Positions 24,798 through 36,404 are shown, counted from the stretch's first letter. The stretch: DNA of 64,000 bases from Wyeomyia smithii (GCF_029784165.1 NC_073695.1:229309916-229373915), one strand, 5' to 3'. The notes: generated by a model not told the origin, from the sequence alone. Translations and numbers: made by a program.

Positions 24798-25434
24798 AGG
24801 GTGTAAGGTAGCTCACTTTTAATCAAATCCTTTAAGGGATAGAGGACCCTATTTGATGAAAAAAATTCTACGCATATGGTCAAAATTTAACTACTGCAGA
24901 GTTATTCTCTTCTTCTAGTTTTCGGTTAAGTTTACCTTTAACGAGGTCTATCACAAGAAGTAAGATAGCTAGCTCAATTCTGTTGGTTTTCTTGAAAAGC
25001 TGAGAAAATTTAGTAATCAATAGTGTCTCAAAAATGTCGAATTAGGAAGAACAAGAAGCCTTTAGAAAGGAACAAATATGAAATCAAATGTTTTTGAGAA
25101 CTCAACAGCAATTTTCTCTCTGAAATGTGTGATAAACATGGAGTTTGTTGTTAACCAAATTAAACATTAATGTCTACTCTACTAGTTGTTCTCTGACACC
25201 AAGCACCTAATTCTTTTAGTTTAGATACTATTTCACTTTAAAAGCAATCAGCCGCGCCTTCGTTTAGTGTGGTAGAATTCACAATTTTCTGCTCGTTTAA
25301 GGCAAACAAAACCAAAAACTGAAATTAGTGAATAACTCTGCAGTAGTTGACTTTTGACCATATGAGTAGAAGGAATTTTTTTTCATCAAACATGGTCCTC
25401 TATCGCCCCTTGAAGGATTTTAAGTGAGCTCCCT
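24798..25434. mobile_element. Foldback element with long inverted repeats (in unit 1)
   Basis: The left arm (AGGGTGTAAGGTAGCTCAC … GATAGAGGACC … TCAAATTTAACTACTGCAG order) and right arm (CTGCAGTAGTTGACTTTTG … GGTCCTCTATCG … GTGAGCTCCCT) are imperfect inverted complements for about 130 bp. Non-coding, ~640 bp. The same element is at 27882-28518 in unit 2. Confidence 0.7.
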
Positions 25435-26729
25435 AATATAATAAATACATTTAGACAGAAGCAACATTATATATATTAATTTTCCCTCACCTATTTACCA
25501 ATTTTTGTTATCTTTTTGTTCGTTCTGCTCGGATTCAGACAATGTGTTTGTGTGTATCGATAATATGTCAATAAACTTCAATAAAGCATTTATTTTTTAA
25601 GTATAACAGCTTATCTCTTCACACACTCATACTCACAGAGGCAACGCGTGGGTAGGTTCAAAACCTACCAGTTTAACTACAAATTATGAGGCAGTAATTA
25701 CAATTATGTCAGCGAAAAAACGCAAGACATTATTCATTTTGTGCTATTTAAAAGTAAAACTAAAAAAAATATAAATAAATATAAATTTGGATTAGAAATT
25801 TATTTTTTTTTGAGACAAAGTGTTATAATCAACCAATATAGATTTTATCCTAAAAATTACTGCTACTTGAAAAAGTGAAATTTAAATAGCTGTAGCATGG
25901 TCAAAGCTTCGTCGCCCGTACCGCAGCGGGCTTTTATTAGCAACTAGCTGAATGTACCCGGCCTCACTCGTGTACAAGTTTCTGCTTTTTCTATTTCAAA
26001 TATTAATTTCTATTTCAGTTATTTCAAATATTTATTTCTATTTCAGTTACAAACTTGTTCATATGCCACATTTTTCGTTTCTTCATTAGAAGCTAAAGTT
26101 AATAAAATAATGATAATAGTAATAAATAATTTGGGCGAATTGTTTAAAGAGCATCGAACAGAATAAAGAAGTATTTACCTTCGATTCATTCGGATTCGTA
26201 AAAAGTAAATTCTGGTCTGATCGTGATTTCTTTTTTTTTTTATTTCATTCATATATACTCTTCTCAACAGTTTCAAATATTGTTTTTCTACGAAATTTAT
26301 TGTTGTTCACTAATTTGAAACTAAGTTTTGCGATGTGAAAGAAAATTTAAATAAAAATCTGCATGTTTTTTTTCGTTATTACATTAGTTTCGAAATTATG
26401 TTCTTCGTAATCATATCACTAGATTCATTCATTGGAGTTTTTCAAACACTGTTATCCAGTGTTGTATCTGGATCGTATACCACAAGAGATCAAAATAATG
26501 GTCGCAAAGGTCCTAATCTTAGAAAAAAATCTGGATCGTAATGAAGCAGAGGTACTCATAAATGCAAAAACATAATCATGCAGCGACACGTCCATACATA
26601 GATGCAACCTGAGACGCTAAGCAAAAAATAAATTTCAAATCCAAATTTATGTAGGTAACGTTTTCGGCACTGGCTTACTTATAATGACAGCCTGTCTCAT
26701 GTAAAAGTATTTTTTTTTGCGATTTAGGT

Positions 26730-26856
26730 AGTCTCCGCTCCGCACAAGCAGCAATGTAATGCGAAAAACCCGGACAAAATTACCAACATGTTCAGCAATG
26801 CTGTGCAGTGTTGCGGTTCACCGGTTGGTCCGCCTGCTTTGGAATGCTACCTCTAG
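26730..26856 (+). pseudogene. Exon-like cysteine-containing ORF in duplication unit 2
   Basis: Identical in layout to 23646-23772. The G-to-A difference in this unit changes the Asp codon GAT after QQC to AAT (Asn). Same uncertainty of identity. Confidence 0.33.
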
Positions 26857-27881
26857 GCCGTAATCAAATTCAACTTATCTTTTATATGTTGCTTATTAAA
26901 CCCCAAGGAGGTTTTTTTTTGCCTGGGAAAACAGGTCCCGCGAACCTTTTTGGAAAATAAGCCCCACCCTAATGTACAACTGTCTGTATATGTTGCCATA
27001 AGACGTAATTCTACGTCAAAAACACGAAATTGCATTTGATTTTTTCATTAATCATGTTTTTTCTCAAGAACTCTATTTTTTCATATGTTTCTTTACAGGC
27101 CTAGGAACAAAACATTGATCCTAAACTTTTTGTCATGAAGGAACCAATTAATTAGGCATTTTCAAAGATCTACCAATTTACTGTTGAATTATAACCTGAA
27201 ATCTACATATCTGATTAAAATGAGGTCTAAGAGAAAGTTTCACCCACTAAGCTCAATGTTTTTTTTATGAAAAAAAATATTTTGAAGATATTTGGAACAT
27301 AAAACTTGTCTGCAATCTCTGATTTTCTTGTTCTTAAAGTAAAAAAAAACTGAAAAATGACAAGAAGGATAATTTTAACAAAATCAATATTCAAAACTTA
27401 AACATAATTTCTAACATCTGGTTTGAATCTTCGTTATATTCTAATCATTGAAAAATTGGTTTAAATAGTATGGTTCTACTTCAAAAAGTTTTATTCCAAC
27501 GTCAATTGTGTACTTTTTCATTTGGAATTTTTGTGAAACAAAGAATGAATGTTTGAGTATTTGACAAATAACTCTTAAGCTAATATTATGTAAAGTTTTT
27601 ATATAGCATTATTACATCTTCACGTTTCATGTAACTTCTTGGATAGTGAAAACGAATGTTCTATTTTTTGTAGGGTGGTTTACCGGTGAAACAAAAACCG
27701 GTAAAACCGATATTTTTTTCAATACCGAAATACCGGTATTGGAGAGACGAAAAAACCGGTATTTTCGGTATTTTTTTTAAAATGGAAAAAAAAACTTCCC
27801 ACAATATTCATAAATCTTTGTTAGGCTAATGAATGCTTCTTACTTAGGTATAGTCGTTACAAATCACATGACGATGTATAC

Positions 27882-28518
27882 AGGGTGTAAGGTAGCTCAC
27901 TTTTAATCAAATCCTTTAAGGGATAGAGGACCCTATTTGATGAAAAAAATTCTACGCATATGGTCAAAATTTAACTACTGCAGAGTTATTCTCTTCTTCT
28001 AGTTTTCGGTTAAGTTTACCTTTAACGAGGTCTATCACAAGAAGTAAGATAGCTAGCTCAATTCTGTTGGTTTTCTTGAAAAGCTGAGAAAATTTAGTAA
28101 TCAATAGTGTCTCAAAAATGTCGAATTAGGAAGAACAAGAAGCCTTTAGAAAGGAACAAATATGAAATCAAATGTTTTTGAGAACTCAACAGCAATTTTC
28201 TCTCTGAAATGTGTGATAAACATGGAGTTTGTTGTTAACCAAATTAAACATTAATGTCTACTCTACTAGTTGTTCTCTGACACCAAGCACCTAATTCTTT
28301 TAGTTTAGATACTATTTCACTTTAAAAGCAATCAGCCGCGCCTTCGTTTAGTGTGGTAGAATTCACAATTTTCTGCTCGTTTAAGGCAAACAAAACCAAA
28401 AACTGAAATTAGTGAATAACTCTGCAGTAGTTGACTTTTGACCATATGAGTAGAAGGAATTTTTTTTCATCAAACATGGTCCTCTATCGCCCCTTGAAGG
28501 ATTTTAAGTGAGCTCCCT
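27882..28518. mobile_element. Foldback element with long inverted repeats (in unit 2)
   Basis: Second copy of the 24798-25434 element at exactly +3084. It came from the segmental duplication, not from a separate insertion. Confidence 0.7.
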
Positions 28519-30003
28519 AATATAATAAATACATTTAGACAGAAGCAACATTATATATATTAATTTTCCCTCACCTATTTACCAATTTTTGTTATCTTTT
28601 TGTTCGTTCTGCTCGGATTCAGACAATGTGTTTGTGTGTATCGATAATATGTCAATAAACTTCAATAAAGCATTTATTTTTTAAGTATAACAGCTTATCT
28701 CTTCACACACTCATACTCACAGAGGCAACGCGTGGGTAGGTTCAAAACCTACCAGTTTAACTACAAATTATGAGGCAGTAATTACAATTATGTCAGCGAA
28801 AAAACGCAAGACATTATTCATTTTGTGCTATTTAAAAGTAAAACTAAAAAAAATATAAATAAATATAAATTTGGATTAGAAATTTATTTTTTTTTGAGAC
28901 AAAGTGTTATAATCAACCAATATAGATTTTATCCTAAAAATTACTGCTACTTGAAAAAGTGAAATTTAAATAGCTGTAGCATGGTCAAAGCTTCGTCGCC
29001 CGTACCGCAGCGGGCTTTTATTAGCAACTAGCTGAATGTACCCGGCCTCACTCGTGTACAAGTTTCTGCTTTTTCTATTTCAAATATTAATTTCTATTTC
29101 AGTTATTTCAAATATTTATTTCTATTTCAGTTACAAACTTGTTCATATGCCACATTTTTCGTTTCTTCATTAGAAGCTAAAGTTAATAAAATAATGATAA
29201 TAGTAATAAATAATTTGGGCGAATTGTTTAAAGAGCATCGAACAGAATAAAGAAGTATTTACCTTCGATTCATTCGGATTCGTAAAAAGTAAATTCTGGT
29301 CTGATCGTGATTTCTTTTTTTTTTTATTTCATTCATATATACTCTTCTCAACAGTTTCAAATATTGTTTTTCTACGAAATTTATTGTTGTTCACTAATTT
29401 GAAACTAAGTTTTGCGATGTGAAAGAAAATTTAAATAAAAATCTGCATGTTTTTTTTCGTTATTACATTAGTTTCGAAATTATGTTCTTCGTAATCATAT
29501 CACTAGATTCATTCATTGGAGTTTTTCAAACACTGTTATCCAGTGTTGTATCTGGATCGTATACCACAAGAGATCAAAATAATGGTCGCAAAGGTCCTAA
29601 TCTTAGAAAAAAATCTGGATCGTAATGAAGCAGAGGTACTCATAAATGCAAAAACATAATCATGCAGCGACACGTCCATACATAGATGCAACCTGAGACG
29701 CTAAGCAAAAAATAAATTTCAAATCCAAATTTATGTAGGTAACGTTTTCGGCACTGGCTTACTTCGGCAGGTTTTTGCAAAGGACTGCGGCAGAAAACCA
29801 CTACCGAAGACGTTCGACACCCCATATCTTTAATTTTTTTCAGTTTTATTTTTAAATAGTACAGGGAAAATGACTTGCGTTTTTTTTCGCGGACAATCAT
29901 CATTACTTCCCCGAACTATGATTTTAAGAACTTTGTAGTTGAAAAAGTAGGTTTAAAGACCACGAGTCACCCCTGGTTTGTATTAATCCGAAAGAAATAA
30001 AAA

Positions 30004-30094
30004 TACCGTTTTTTTACCGGTTTTATCGGTTTTTATTTTTATGAATACCGAAATACCGGTTTTTCGAAAAGTCGGTAATACCGACCACCCTATT
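30004..30094. repeat. Inverted relative of the ACCGGT-rich tract
   Basis: ACCGTTTTTTTACCGGTTTT, AATACCGAAATACCGGT and CGGTAATACCGACCACCCTA read as the reverse complement of the start of the tract at 24593 (TAGGGTGGTTTACCGGTG). It lies about 240 bp right of the tandem duplication. Confidence 0.6.
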
Positions 30095-30109
30095 TTTTGT
30101 GAATATTAC

Positions 30110-30780
30110 TTAAAAATGCTAAGTTATTTTTCTTTAAGGGAATCGGGACCTGATTAGAGATGTTTAATTGCAATGTGTGTCGATTATATTGAGGAACAGC
30201 ATAATGATGCAATATCAAACAAAATAAATATTTGCCATAAGCCAATTAGATTAATTTGGCTCAAGCGGCATGCTACCTATGGCAAAAAGAAAAATTTGAA
30301 CAATAAATTCATATCTTGTTTCATTCCCAGTAAATTTGGTTTGAGGCAAGTTTCTAAAGTGTACCAAACAAAGAACCGAAAACAGCTTCATTTAACTACT
30401 CCGATATGTTACTTCTCAACACTTTGTTAGTTTGTTAGTTCACTCTCCCCGATCTTTAAAAATGGCTATAAACTATCGACACGTTGTAAAAGAAAAATAA
30501 CAAAACATCGACACAAACACGACCAAAGTTGGTTTTCCGATCATAAATATCTACGAGCAAGTGAACAAACAACAGTCGCGCACCAGTTGGGCACCCCTGG
30601 GAAGCACAAATCAAAACAAAATAAAAACAGCCAAAAATGAGATACAAGTTTGCGTAGTGCTGGAACGGAAAAAAATCGAACTTGGCGCCGATCGTTTCGA
30701 AATATCGTGAACTAAACAAACAGTTGCCTCCCCCTTGCCCTTGTGCCACCATCTTCGGTAGTGATAGTTACAAAGTGTGA
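30110..30780. other. Non-coding DNA upstream of a putative 5' exon
   Basis: A minus-strand open frame with a hydrophobic centre (30456-30752) has no recognisable family. No supported gene. Confidence 0.35.
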
Positions 30781-30789
30781 TGTGCGTTT

Positions 30790-31228
30790 GAATCCCGGTA
30801 GAAACAGATACTTAAAGTAAATAGATATACTCTTTTACTCCCGATGCACGCACACACACATAAACGATATTATTACCAGAAGGCGGTGGAAAATTGCAGC
30901 TACTAACGCGGTCTCATATACGAAATCGACACCGATTTGTTTCCGTTATTTCTTGCAGTGAAAAAGTGGGTTCCGGCGGGATTCTAAAGTGAAGTGAACG
31001 CGGAGAGTAGCAAACGCAAAAAAAAACTACTGGAAGGAGTGTTTGTGTATGTGCAGGAGAAAAAGAGAGAGAGAAAGCAGGAGAGTGAAAAGCACAGAGA
31101 GTGGCACGGATCCAACGACTGTGTTGATTTGTTACTAATTTCTTCTATAAATAACGGCATAAAAATTCGCCTCCTTCCTATACAACTCCCCTCGGCGATA
31201 TCCTAAAGAGCCGTTATTAATGAACGTT
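30790..31228 (+). promoter_or_regulatory. Putative 5' untranslated exon and promoter region
   Basis: Purine-rich, moderately GC-rich sequence ends at ATGAACGTTTGG directly followed by a consensus donor GTAAGT (31229-31234). The composition is like that of insect 5'UTRs. It could be a leader exon of the ferritin gene at 31725 or of another plus-strand gene (for example mastermind, which starts outside the recognised exons). Evidence is limited to composition plus one donor site. Confidence 0.35.
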
Positions 31229-31724
31229 TGGGTAAGTATCGAATGGTGCTTTTTTGTTTTGGTTCGGTTTTTTTTCAAATGGGGGATTTCACGCCAGTTC
31301 ACCCAACAGTAGTAGATATAACGAATTTGGTGATATCAATGACTAATGCAACTCTGTTGCATGAAAACTCTCAAAAAGTTATTAAAACTAATCAAATTGC
31401 ACGAAATGTTGCTTACAAGTTTTACTGTTGCCACAGTCCCACTTTCTAATCACTCCCGGTTTGATCAAACGGATTAGGAGAAATATTCGCATATAATGGT
31501 TAGCGAATTCCTCTTCCAGATAGCTTAGTAACGTTCCAATTTTTCAATTATCTGTTCAATTAGAAGCGCAAAATCGCACGTTCAGCGCCAGATAAGACAG
31601 TTGGCGGCTCCCGTCTGGGTCGATAAGCGCTTTCCTTTGTCGCTCACTCAGCGCTCAAAAGCGCGCACCAGTCCCGACCTACATTGCCAGTCCCGAAACG
31701 AATGTCGTTCTGAATAAGTTGATA

Positions 31725-32469
31725 ATGATACTACTCGCGGTTGTACTTACGGTATCTGCCATTACTTGGCCCAGGACAGAAGCAATTCAGGTTAACCAAA
31801 CGTGCTGGACCGATAGCCGTAAGTAGGATCGATTTCGTTCGTGTCTGTGAAATTTTCCATCTCTCCTGGATGTCGTTTATCGTAGGCCATTGCAGATCCC
31901 GATTCGGCGGCTATAGATTCGTGAACAATGATCTGACTGACATCACGACGCAGCTGGTGGATCAGTCGTTCGATTTCCTGTTCCTATCGGCTGCGTTCAA
32001 GCAGTACGACCGGAACCGGCCAGGTTTCGAAAAGTTGTACCGCAAAATCGCCGACCGAGCCTGGTCCGATGCGATTGCCGTAATGCAGTACCAGGGAAAG
32101 CGTGGATATCTGAGCTCTTTTAATCCAAACTATCAAGGCTCGAACAGTAACCTGCGTGCGCTAAGTGACCCAGAGAGTGCCAGTGAACACAGTTCGCTCC
32201 AGCTGGCGATGGAATACGAGAAACAGGTGGCGAATATGGCACACGCCATCCACAAGAAGGCTTCCGTTGCCCATCAGCGCCCAGCGCAGTACGATCCGGA
32301 TGTGGCGCACTTCCTGGACCGGCAGTTGGTCAGTCAAAGGAGTGATACGGTCCGGAAACTGACCGGATACATTCACATGCTGGATGGAATTCTGAACGCG
32401 GATCATGATGTCGATACCGCCGATCTCGGTTTGAGGATGTTCGATGATTACCTTGAATCGAATGAGTAG
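31725..32469 (+). CDS. Fer2LCH: Secreted ferritin light-chain-like subunit
   Basis: Two exons: 31725-31818 and 31886-32469, with a 67-bp GT-AG intron (GTAAGT … TCGTAG) in phase 1; product 225 residues. Exon 1 encodes a signal peptide (MILLAVVLTVSAITW…) and a cysteine (QTCWTDS). Exon 2 gives the ferritin four-helix fold with insect light-chain signatures: DQSFDFLFLSAAFKQYDRN and RPGFEKLYRKIADRAWSDA (helices A-B), a mid-chain AMEYEKQVANMAHAIHKKA (helix C) and DPDVAHFLDRQLVSQRSDTV … LFDDYL-like end (MFDDYLESNE). The ferroxidase Glu-x2-His of heavy chains is replaced (IADRAW), as expected for a light chain, which supports iron-core nucleation in secreted insect ferritin. Length matches the family. 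No heavy-chain gene lies next to it and no iron-responsive element was found upstream. It may be the main light chain or a divergent paralogue. Confidence 0.85.
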
Positions 32470-33100
32470 CTGGGTATCGTGGAAGATTTCCTTAGAAAAA
32501 AATATATTTTTTGTAGAAACCAACATAAACCTCAGAATCGAGTGTAAAGTGAAATGTATGCTATAAACAAAAATATACTAAGACCGGAAGTGTTCAATTT
32601 CATCAATAGCCAAACGTTGTCTATTTTCATCACCACTGATCTAGTCAATTGTCATTGAATCAAAATTTTGAATAACTTGTGAGCAATTCCATGAGGAATC
32701 GGTATGATGTATGACACCAATTATTATTTAAAAGAGCATTTTCATTTCAGCAGATGAATATTTTAGGAAATGTATCCCTAAAACTATGTGTTGTATTGAA
32801 ATGGTATCTTAGACCGAACCTTACAGTACCTGTATATTCATTTCAAATGACGAGATCCACTTTTTGTTAATAATTCCTATTATTAGAGTGGGTGAGATAA
32901 CCTGTGTATGAACACTTCTCCGCTGCAGTGGGCGTTGAATGTTGGCATCAAGTTAGTTTACAATTTTTACCAACTTGCTGCCCTCCAAAAGATTGCTCCT
33001 AAGTAGATTCGGCGAACAGACAAAAGTTTTTGCTGGTGGGTGAAAAAGACGCCTTATGTCCTAAGTATGAGAGGACACACCCAAAAGCGGCTGATCAGAT
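32470..33100. other. Ferritin 3' flank and AT-rich intergenic DNA
   Basis: The hexamer variant TATAAA near 32562 could serve polyadenylation. No gene supported. Confidence 0.35.
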
Positions 33101-33109
33101 GATGAAATG

Positions 33110-33345
33110 TAATGTAATGTTGTACATAAAAAATCACTCACATGTTTCGGCTAAAATTGATTGTTAACGTACTAGTGATAATACTAAGAATATAATTCCC
33201 TCGTATGCAGTAGACAAATTGATTTTACGTTACTAAAAGTTATGTTCAGTACAAAGGAGGAAAATTCAAGCCACCAGTCGAAATCTACTTGGTATCCATC
33301 TTACGAAAAAAATCTAATATGTGAATATGTGCTCTGTATTGATTT
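33110..33345. repeat. 3' flank block shared by OBP duplicates (copy 1)
   Basis: The order TCACATGTTTCGGCTAAA, TTGATTGTTA, ACTACTAAGAAT-like, TTCCNTCGTNTNNAGTAGA, GGTTATGTT-like and AGCCANCAGTCG matches 37728-37985, a copy ~4.6 kb away. It shows that the duplication included sequence downstream of the OBP genes. Confidence 0.65.
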
Positions 33346-33348
33346 TTA

Positions 33349-33875
33349 CTATTTGTAACTTGGACGATGCTGTTCCATTAGTAATGGCATTGTTTGCTTA
33401 ATTTCCATGTGCGTCTTGTAGGCATTCATCCAGCACTGGAAGCTCAGGAATGACTTTTTGCAGTAGTCTTTGCCATAACTGGCTGGATCCAGTGCGGCGA
33501 TACATCGCTGCGTTGCCTTCCGAGCTTTCGTCAAACCACATTGACAGTCGAAATGTTCGTTTATCACCTCCCAGTTGAGACCCATTTCGTCGTCGTAAAA
33601 CTGCATTAAGATCTAAGAACAGCGAATCAAACAGTACAACTCTCTGTCTTCGCTGTAGATTTTGTCCATCATCTTTTGGTAGGTTTCCGCTGGCGTGCGT
33701 AGAAGTTTGGCGCAAACTTGTGGGAACTTTAACTCGTCTTCTGCCGCAGCACTGGCAACGTCGGTTAGAGTCTGATGTTATGAAATTGCATTAGTCCTGA
33801 GCTAAGCTATTTTCACAGAGCACTAGAACTTACCAGACCGATGACCAGTAACAGAGCTACCATAGTGAACTTCAT
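33349..33875 (-). pseudogene. Odorant-binding protein pseudogene A (premature stop)
   Basis: Two-exon OBP structure: 33875-33834 (MKFTMVALLLVIGL), phase-0 intron (GTAAGT … ACATCAG), exon 2 33771-33349. The frame encodes the C1 region (FPQVCAKLLRTPAETYQKMM) and C2-x3-C3 (YCLIRC), then hits TAG at 33615-33613, giving only about 66 residues. After the stop the frame continues in register (FYDDEMGLNWEVINEHF … QRCIAALDPASYGKDYCKKS … FQCWMNAYKTH), so C4, C5 and C6 remain. No other lesion was seen, so the loss is recent, or the stop is read through or polymorphic. It aligns throughout with the intact gene at 39631-40119. Confidence 0.88.
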
Positions 33876-33889
33876 CCTGGCACGATTTC

Positions 33890-34110
33890 TACAGAACTGA
33901 GCGTTCCAAGTGAAACCAGTAACGAAAAAACTGTTCTTCTATTACAAATAAAATCCAATGTCCGTAATCAAGTGTTTATTGCTGGATTAAAAAACGGTTC
34001 ATCGAATCTCAATAAAACTCGTTTTATTTCTTTCCTAATCGTAATGCAAAGTCGTTAAATTATATTTCGCGTTTGTATGTTGTTTTTAAATCTTTGATTC
34101 GACTATGATG
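33890..34110 (-). repeat. OBP upstream block, copy 1 (next to pseudogene A)
   Basis: Shares with 36405-36620, 39090-39305 and 40445-40640 the order GTTCTT, AATCAA…, GGTTCATCGAATNNCAATAAA, TTTTATTTCTTT, AATCGTANTNCAAAGTCGTT, CGCGNTTNTATGTTGTTTTT and GATTCGACTATGATG. It represents the ancestral 5' flank of the duplicated OBP gene. Confidence 0.7.
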
Positions 34111-34590
34111 TGTGGTGATGGGAACTATCATTAAAAATTCTAACTGATAACCATCAGTAATTTCTAACTCCTTACTGATTGCTATCATTTAACTGATTGC
34201 TAACATTTAAGTTTTAGGCAAATTATCAACGTTACCTACATTTGTTGTTAGCGTTCTGTCCTTCAGCTGTACTTTTAGTTCAAGCAACCTTGGCTCGACA
34301 TTGTTTGTCGTTGACGGTATTGCATATGTTTGGTGATTTTTTTTCCCCTGTGTGGGCTCATCACTACGACGAGAGATTAGATCTATTGTGATATTGCCCA
34401 AGTGTTTTCTGTACTCCGCACTTCACTTCATATTATTGGCAGTATCACTATTGATAGTAAGTGATACGCTTATCGTTCATATCCGTGCTTGTGTGTAAGT
34501 TTAACCTTTCCGTTCCAAGCTTACTACTCTATCTATATCTATATCGCCTAATTACAATTTCCTAGAGAGAACTTTCATACGTTACTCACA
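34111..34590. other. AT-rich non-coding DNA
   Basis: No gene supported; short ACTGATTGCTA-type repeats near 34140-34210. Confidence 0.4.
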
Positions 34591-34597
34591 CCAGTTT

Positions 34598-34772
34598 TGT
34601 TATAAGAGGGACAGCGGTACTGTAGGATTTAGATTGAAGAAAAGGTACTTGGTGGGAAGCCTGCGAATAAACCCATTCTAAACTCCTTGGGCCTGATTCT
34701 ACTAAGATTCGAACCCACGACCATCCGCTTACCAAGGCGGACTCTGTAACCTTGCGGCTACGGAGCTCCCCT
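34598..34772 (-). mobile_element. tRNA-derived SINE
   Basis: On the minus strand the element begins GGGGAGCTCCGTAGCCGCAA (A-box-like TAGCCGCAAGG) and contains GTGGGTTCGAATCTTAG (B box GGTTCGAATC). It then has an unrelated body (AGGCCCAAGGAGTTTAG … CACCAAGTACC). The tRNA-like head plus body fits a mosquito tRNA-SINE rather than a functional tRNA. Confidence 0.75.
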
Positions 34773-34799
34773 GTTTGGTGATTTAGGTTTACATTAGAA

Positions 34800-36400
34800 A
34801 AATCCAATCCAATCTGTATTGTTCATTTTGATAAAAAGTAGTCAATCGCCAAAAACTGTATTATTTCTCTTTCGGACACAAGAGCTTCCGAATGCCGCAA
34901 AGAGCGATCCCATCTCACACAAGAAATTCTCTAGTCCCCGTTCAAAATTTTTCACAGAAAGGTTGTATTCTAAGGTTGTATTCTACATAGGTCCATTTCA
35001 TACTTTTTCTCGACCTGCGGTAAGAAGCTTTTCAGTAATACGGCGATTGAAAACGGGGCTTAGTAAGGTCAGCACGCAGAATAGATTCTCATATCTAGCT
35101 CTACTCAATACTGAATCAGCTTCGCTGAAAGAGATTGGTGTTCGGAGATTTAATCCCGATTGAAGTAATCTTTTTTATTGTACTGATTTTTATTGCTACG
35201 ATACTTTGTTACACAATATTCAATTTAAAAAGCATTTAAGCGTTTATCGATATATTTTCAATCGTTATTTCATCGATATTTTTTCAATGGAAAGTTAGGA
35301 AAAATAGCCCCCCTAAAAAAATCTTAGTTGCGCTAATGTGAAAATTATATGACTGTACAGTACCTACCTCTCGTACAAGAAAAATTCAGACAATATCAGT
35401 AAGAGAAAAACTTCACTGATAGTTAATGATATTTTTTCTTACTGCTAACTAGCAGTAGTTACTGATAGTTTTCGCATCCCTAAAGGTGATACAACTTAGG
35501 GCAAAAATCCAGAGGCTTTGGTACAATTTTACGCGAAATTTTTCTATTTTAAACGAACACCGAGATCATCTGACTTTTTCGCAGGTAATAGGGCCATCCT
35601 GACTCAAGCTTTATTTTTCAAAATGGCGTTTAAGTTTTAGTGAATTAGTTGTTCGAAGAAAGTATTTCTCAAATTTTTTTTTTCTCTCCAACCAAATATT
35701 GTCTTCGGGAGAGTTATTCAATATTGATTTTATACCTGGCTAAAATATATACAAAGATAACTGTGACTTTATAAAAAATGGCATTTCTTTCAAAAACTTT
35801 AAAAACTTATCACAAGATGACGAAAAAGCAGTTCAAAATTTATTAGAAGAACAATTCTTTCAGAGTGTTTAGCGTCTGAAAATCCTAAGCTATCACGAAA
35901 TTTAGTTTTGTCTTGAAAAACTTGGAAAAAAACTTAAAAATTTCTTGATCATCAAGAGAGAGTTTTCAATGTTTCATTACATAAGTGCCCCGTAGAACTG
36001 ATCCGATTACTCTTCATTGAGTGTTGTTACCAAATCATTCAGAGGACGTTCTACCAGTTTTAATCACAAAATTGTAACTTGAAAAAATGGAGAATAATCA
36101 ATGGATTAACTTTGCTGAAAGCTCTACGGCTCTAAAGTCAATTTTTTGCGTCAAAATAACTCGATCACGTTTTTGCAACTTTGGAAACAGTATGCAATGG
36201 TCAATTAGAAAACAACATTTGCATTGTTGCTAGAAGCATTTTATAAACAGTAGGGTGTCAATGGAAATTGGATTTTCGAATTTCGTCTGCTTAAATGTTT
36301 GGTGTTCTCGCAAAAAGTCCCCATGCGTAGTATTCCGCCGCTGCCGCATCAGTTCCGAGTTGCCAACCGGTGGTCAACCGGTTTGGTAAGTTCAAATACT
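34800..36400. other. Repeat-rich non-coding DNA
   Basis: No protein motif recognised. A hydrophilic plus-strand ORF near 34819-35163 has no supporting features. Confidence 0.4.
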
Positions 36401-36404
36401 TTTG

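Larger units (their letters stand above)
23597..26680 (+). repeat. 3,084-bp direct tandem duplication, unit 1
   Basis: Begins ATAATGACAGCCTGTCTCAT and ends GTTTTCGGCACTGGCTTACTT. It is followed head-to-tail by an almost identical copy at exactly +3084. The only difference I noticed is G/A near 23672/26756 (AGCAATGTGATGCG versus AGCAATGTAATGCG). The unit holds a small cysteine-bearing exon-like ORF, an ACCGGT-rich tract (24593-24702), a foldback element (24798-25434) and AT-rich filler. Confidence 0.95.
26681..29764 (+). repeat. 3,084-bp direct tandem duplication, unit 2
   Basis: Head-to-tail copy of 23597-26680, ending GCACTGGCTTACTT at 29764. Beyond that point the sequence diverges (CGGCAGGTTTTTGC). 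It contains all sub-features of unit 1, including the cysteine-bearing exon-like ORF (26730-26856). Confidence 0.95.

Noticed and set aside
30456..30752. 98-codon minus-strand ORF with hydrophobic segments
   Set aside because: No recognisable family, and hydrophobic runs are expected by chance in TTT/TTG-rich antisense frames.
30950..30985. CAGTGA hexamer upstream of the ferritin gene, a possible iron-responsive element loop
   Set aside because: The bases on either side do not form the required five-pair upper stem with a bulged C. The site (TTTCTTGCAG) looks more like a splice acceptor.
34690..34772. tRNA gene on the minus strand
   Set aside because: A- and B-box-like sequences exist, but the sequence runs on into a body without a proper acceptor stem end or T-run terminator; it fits a tRNA-derived SINE.
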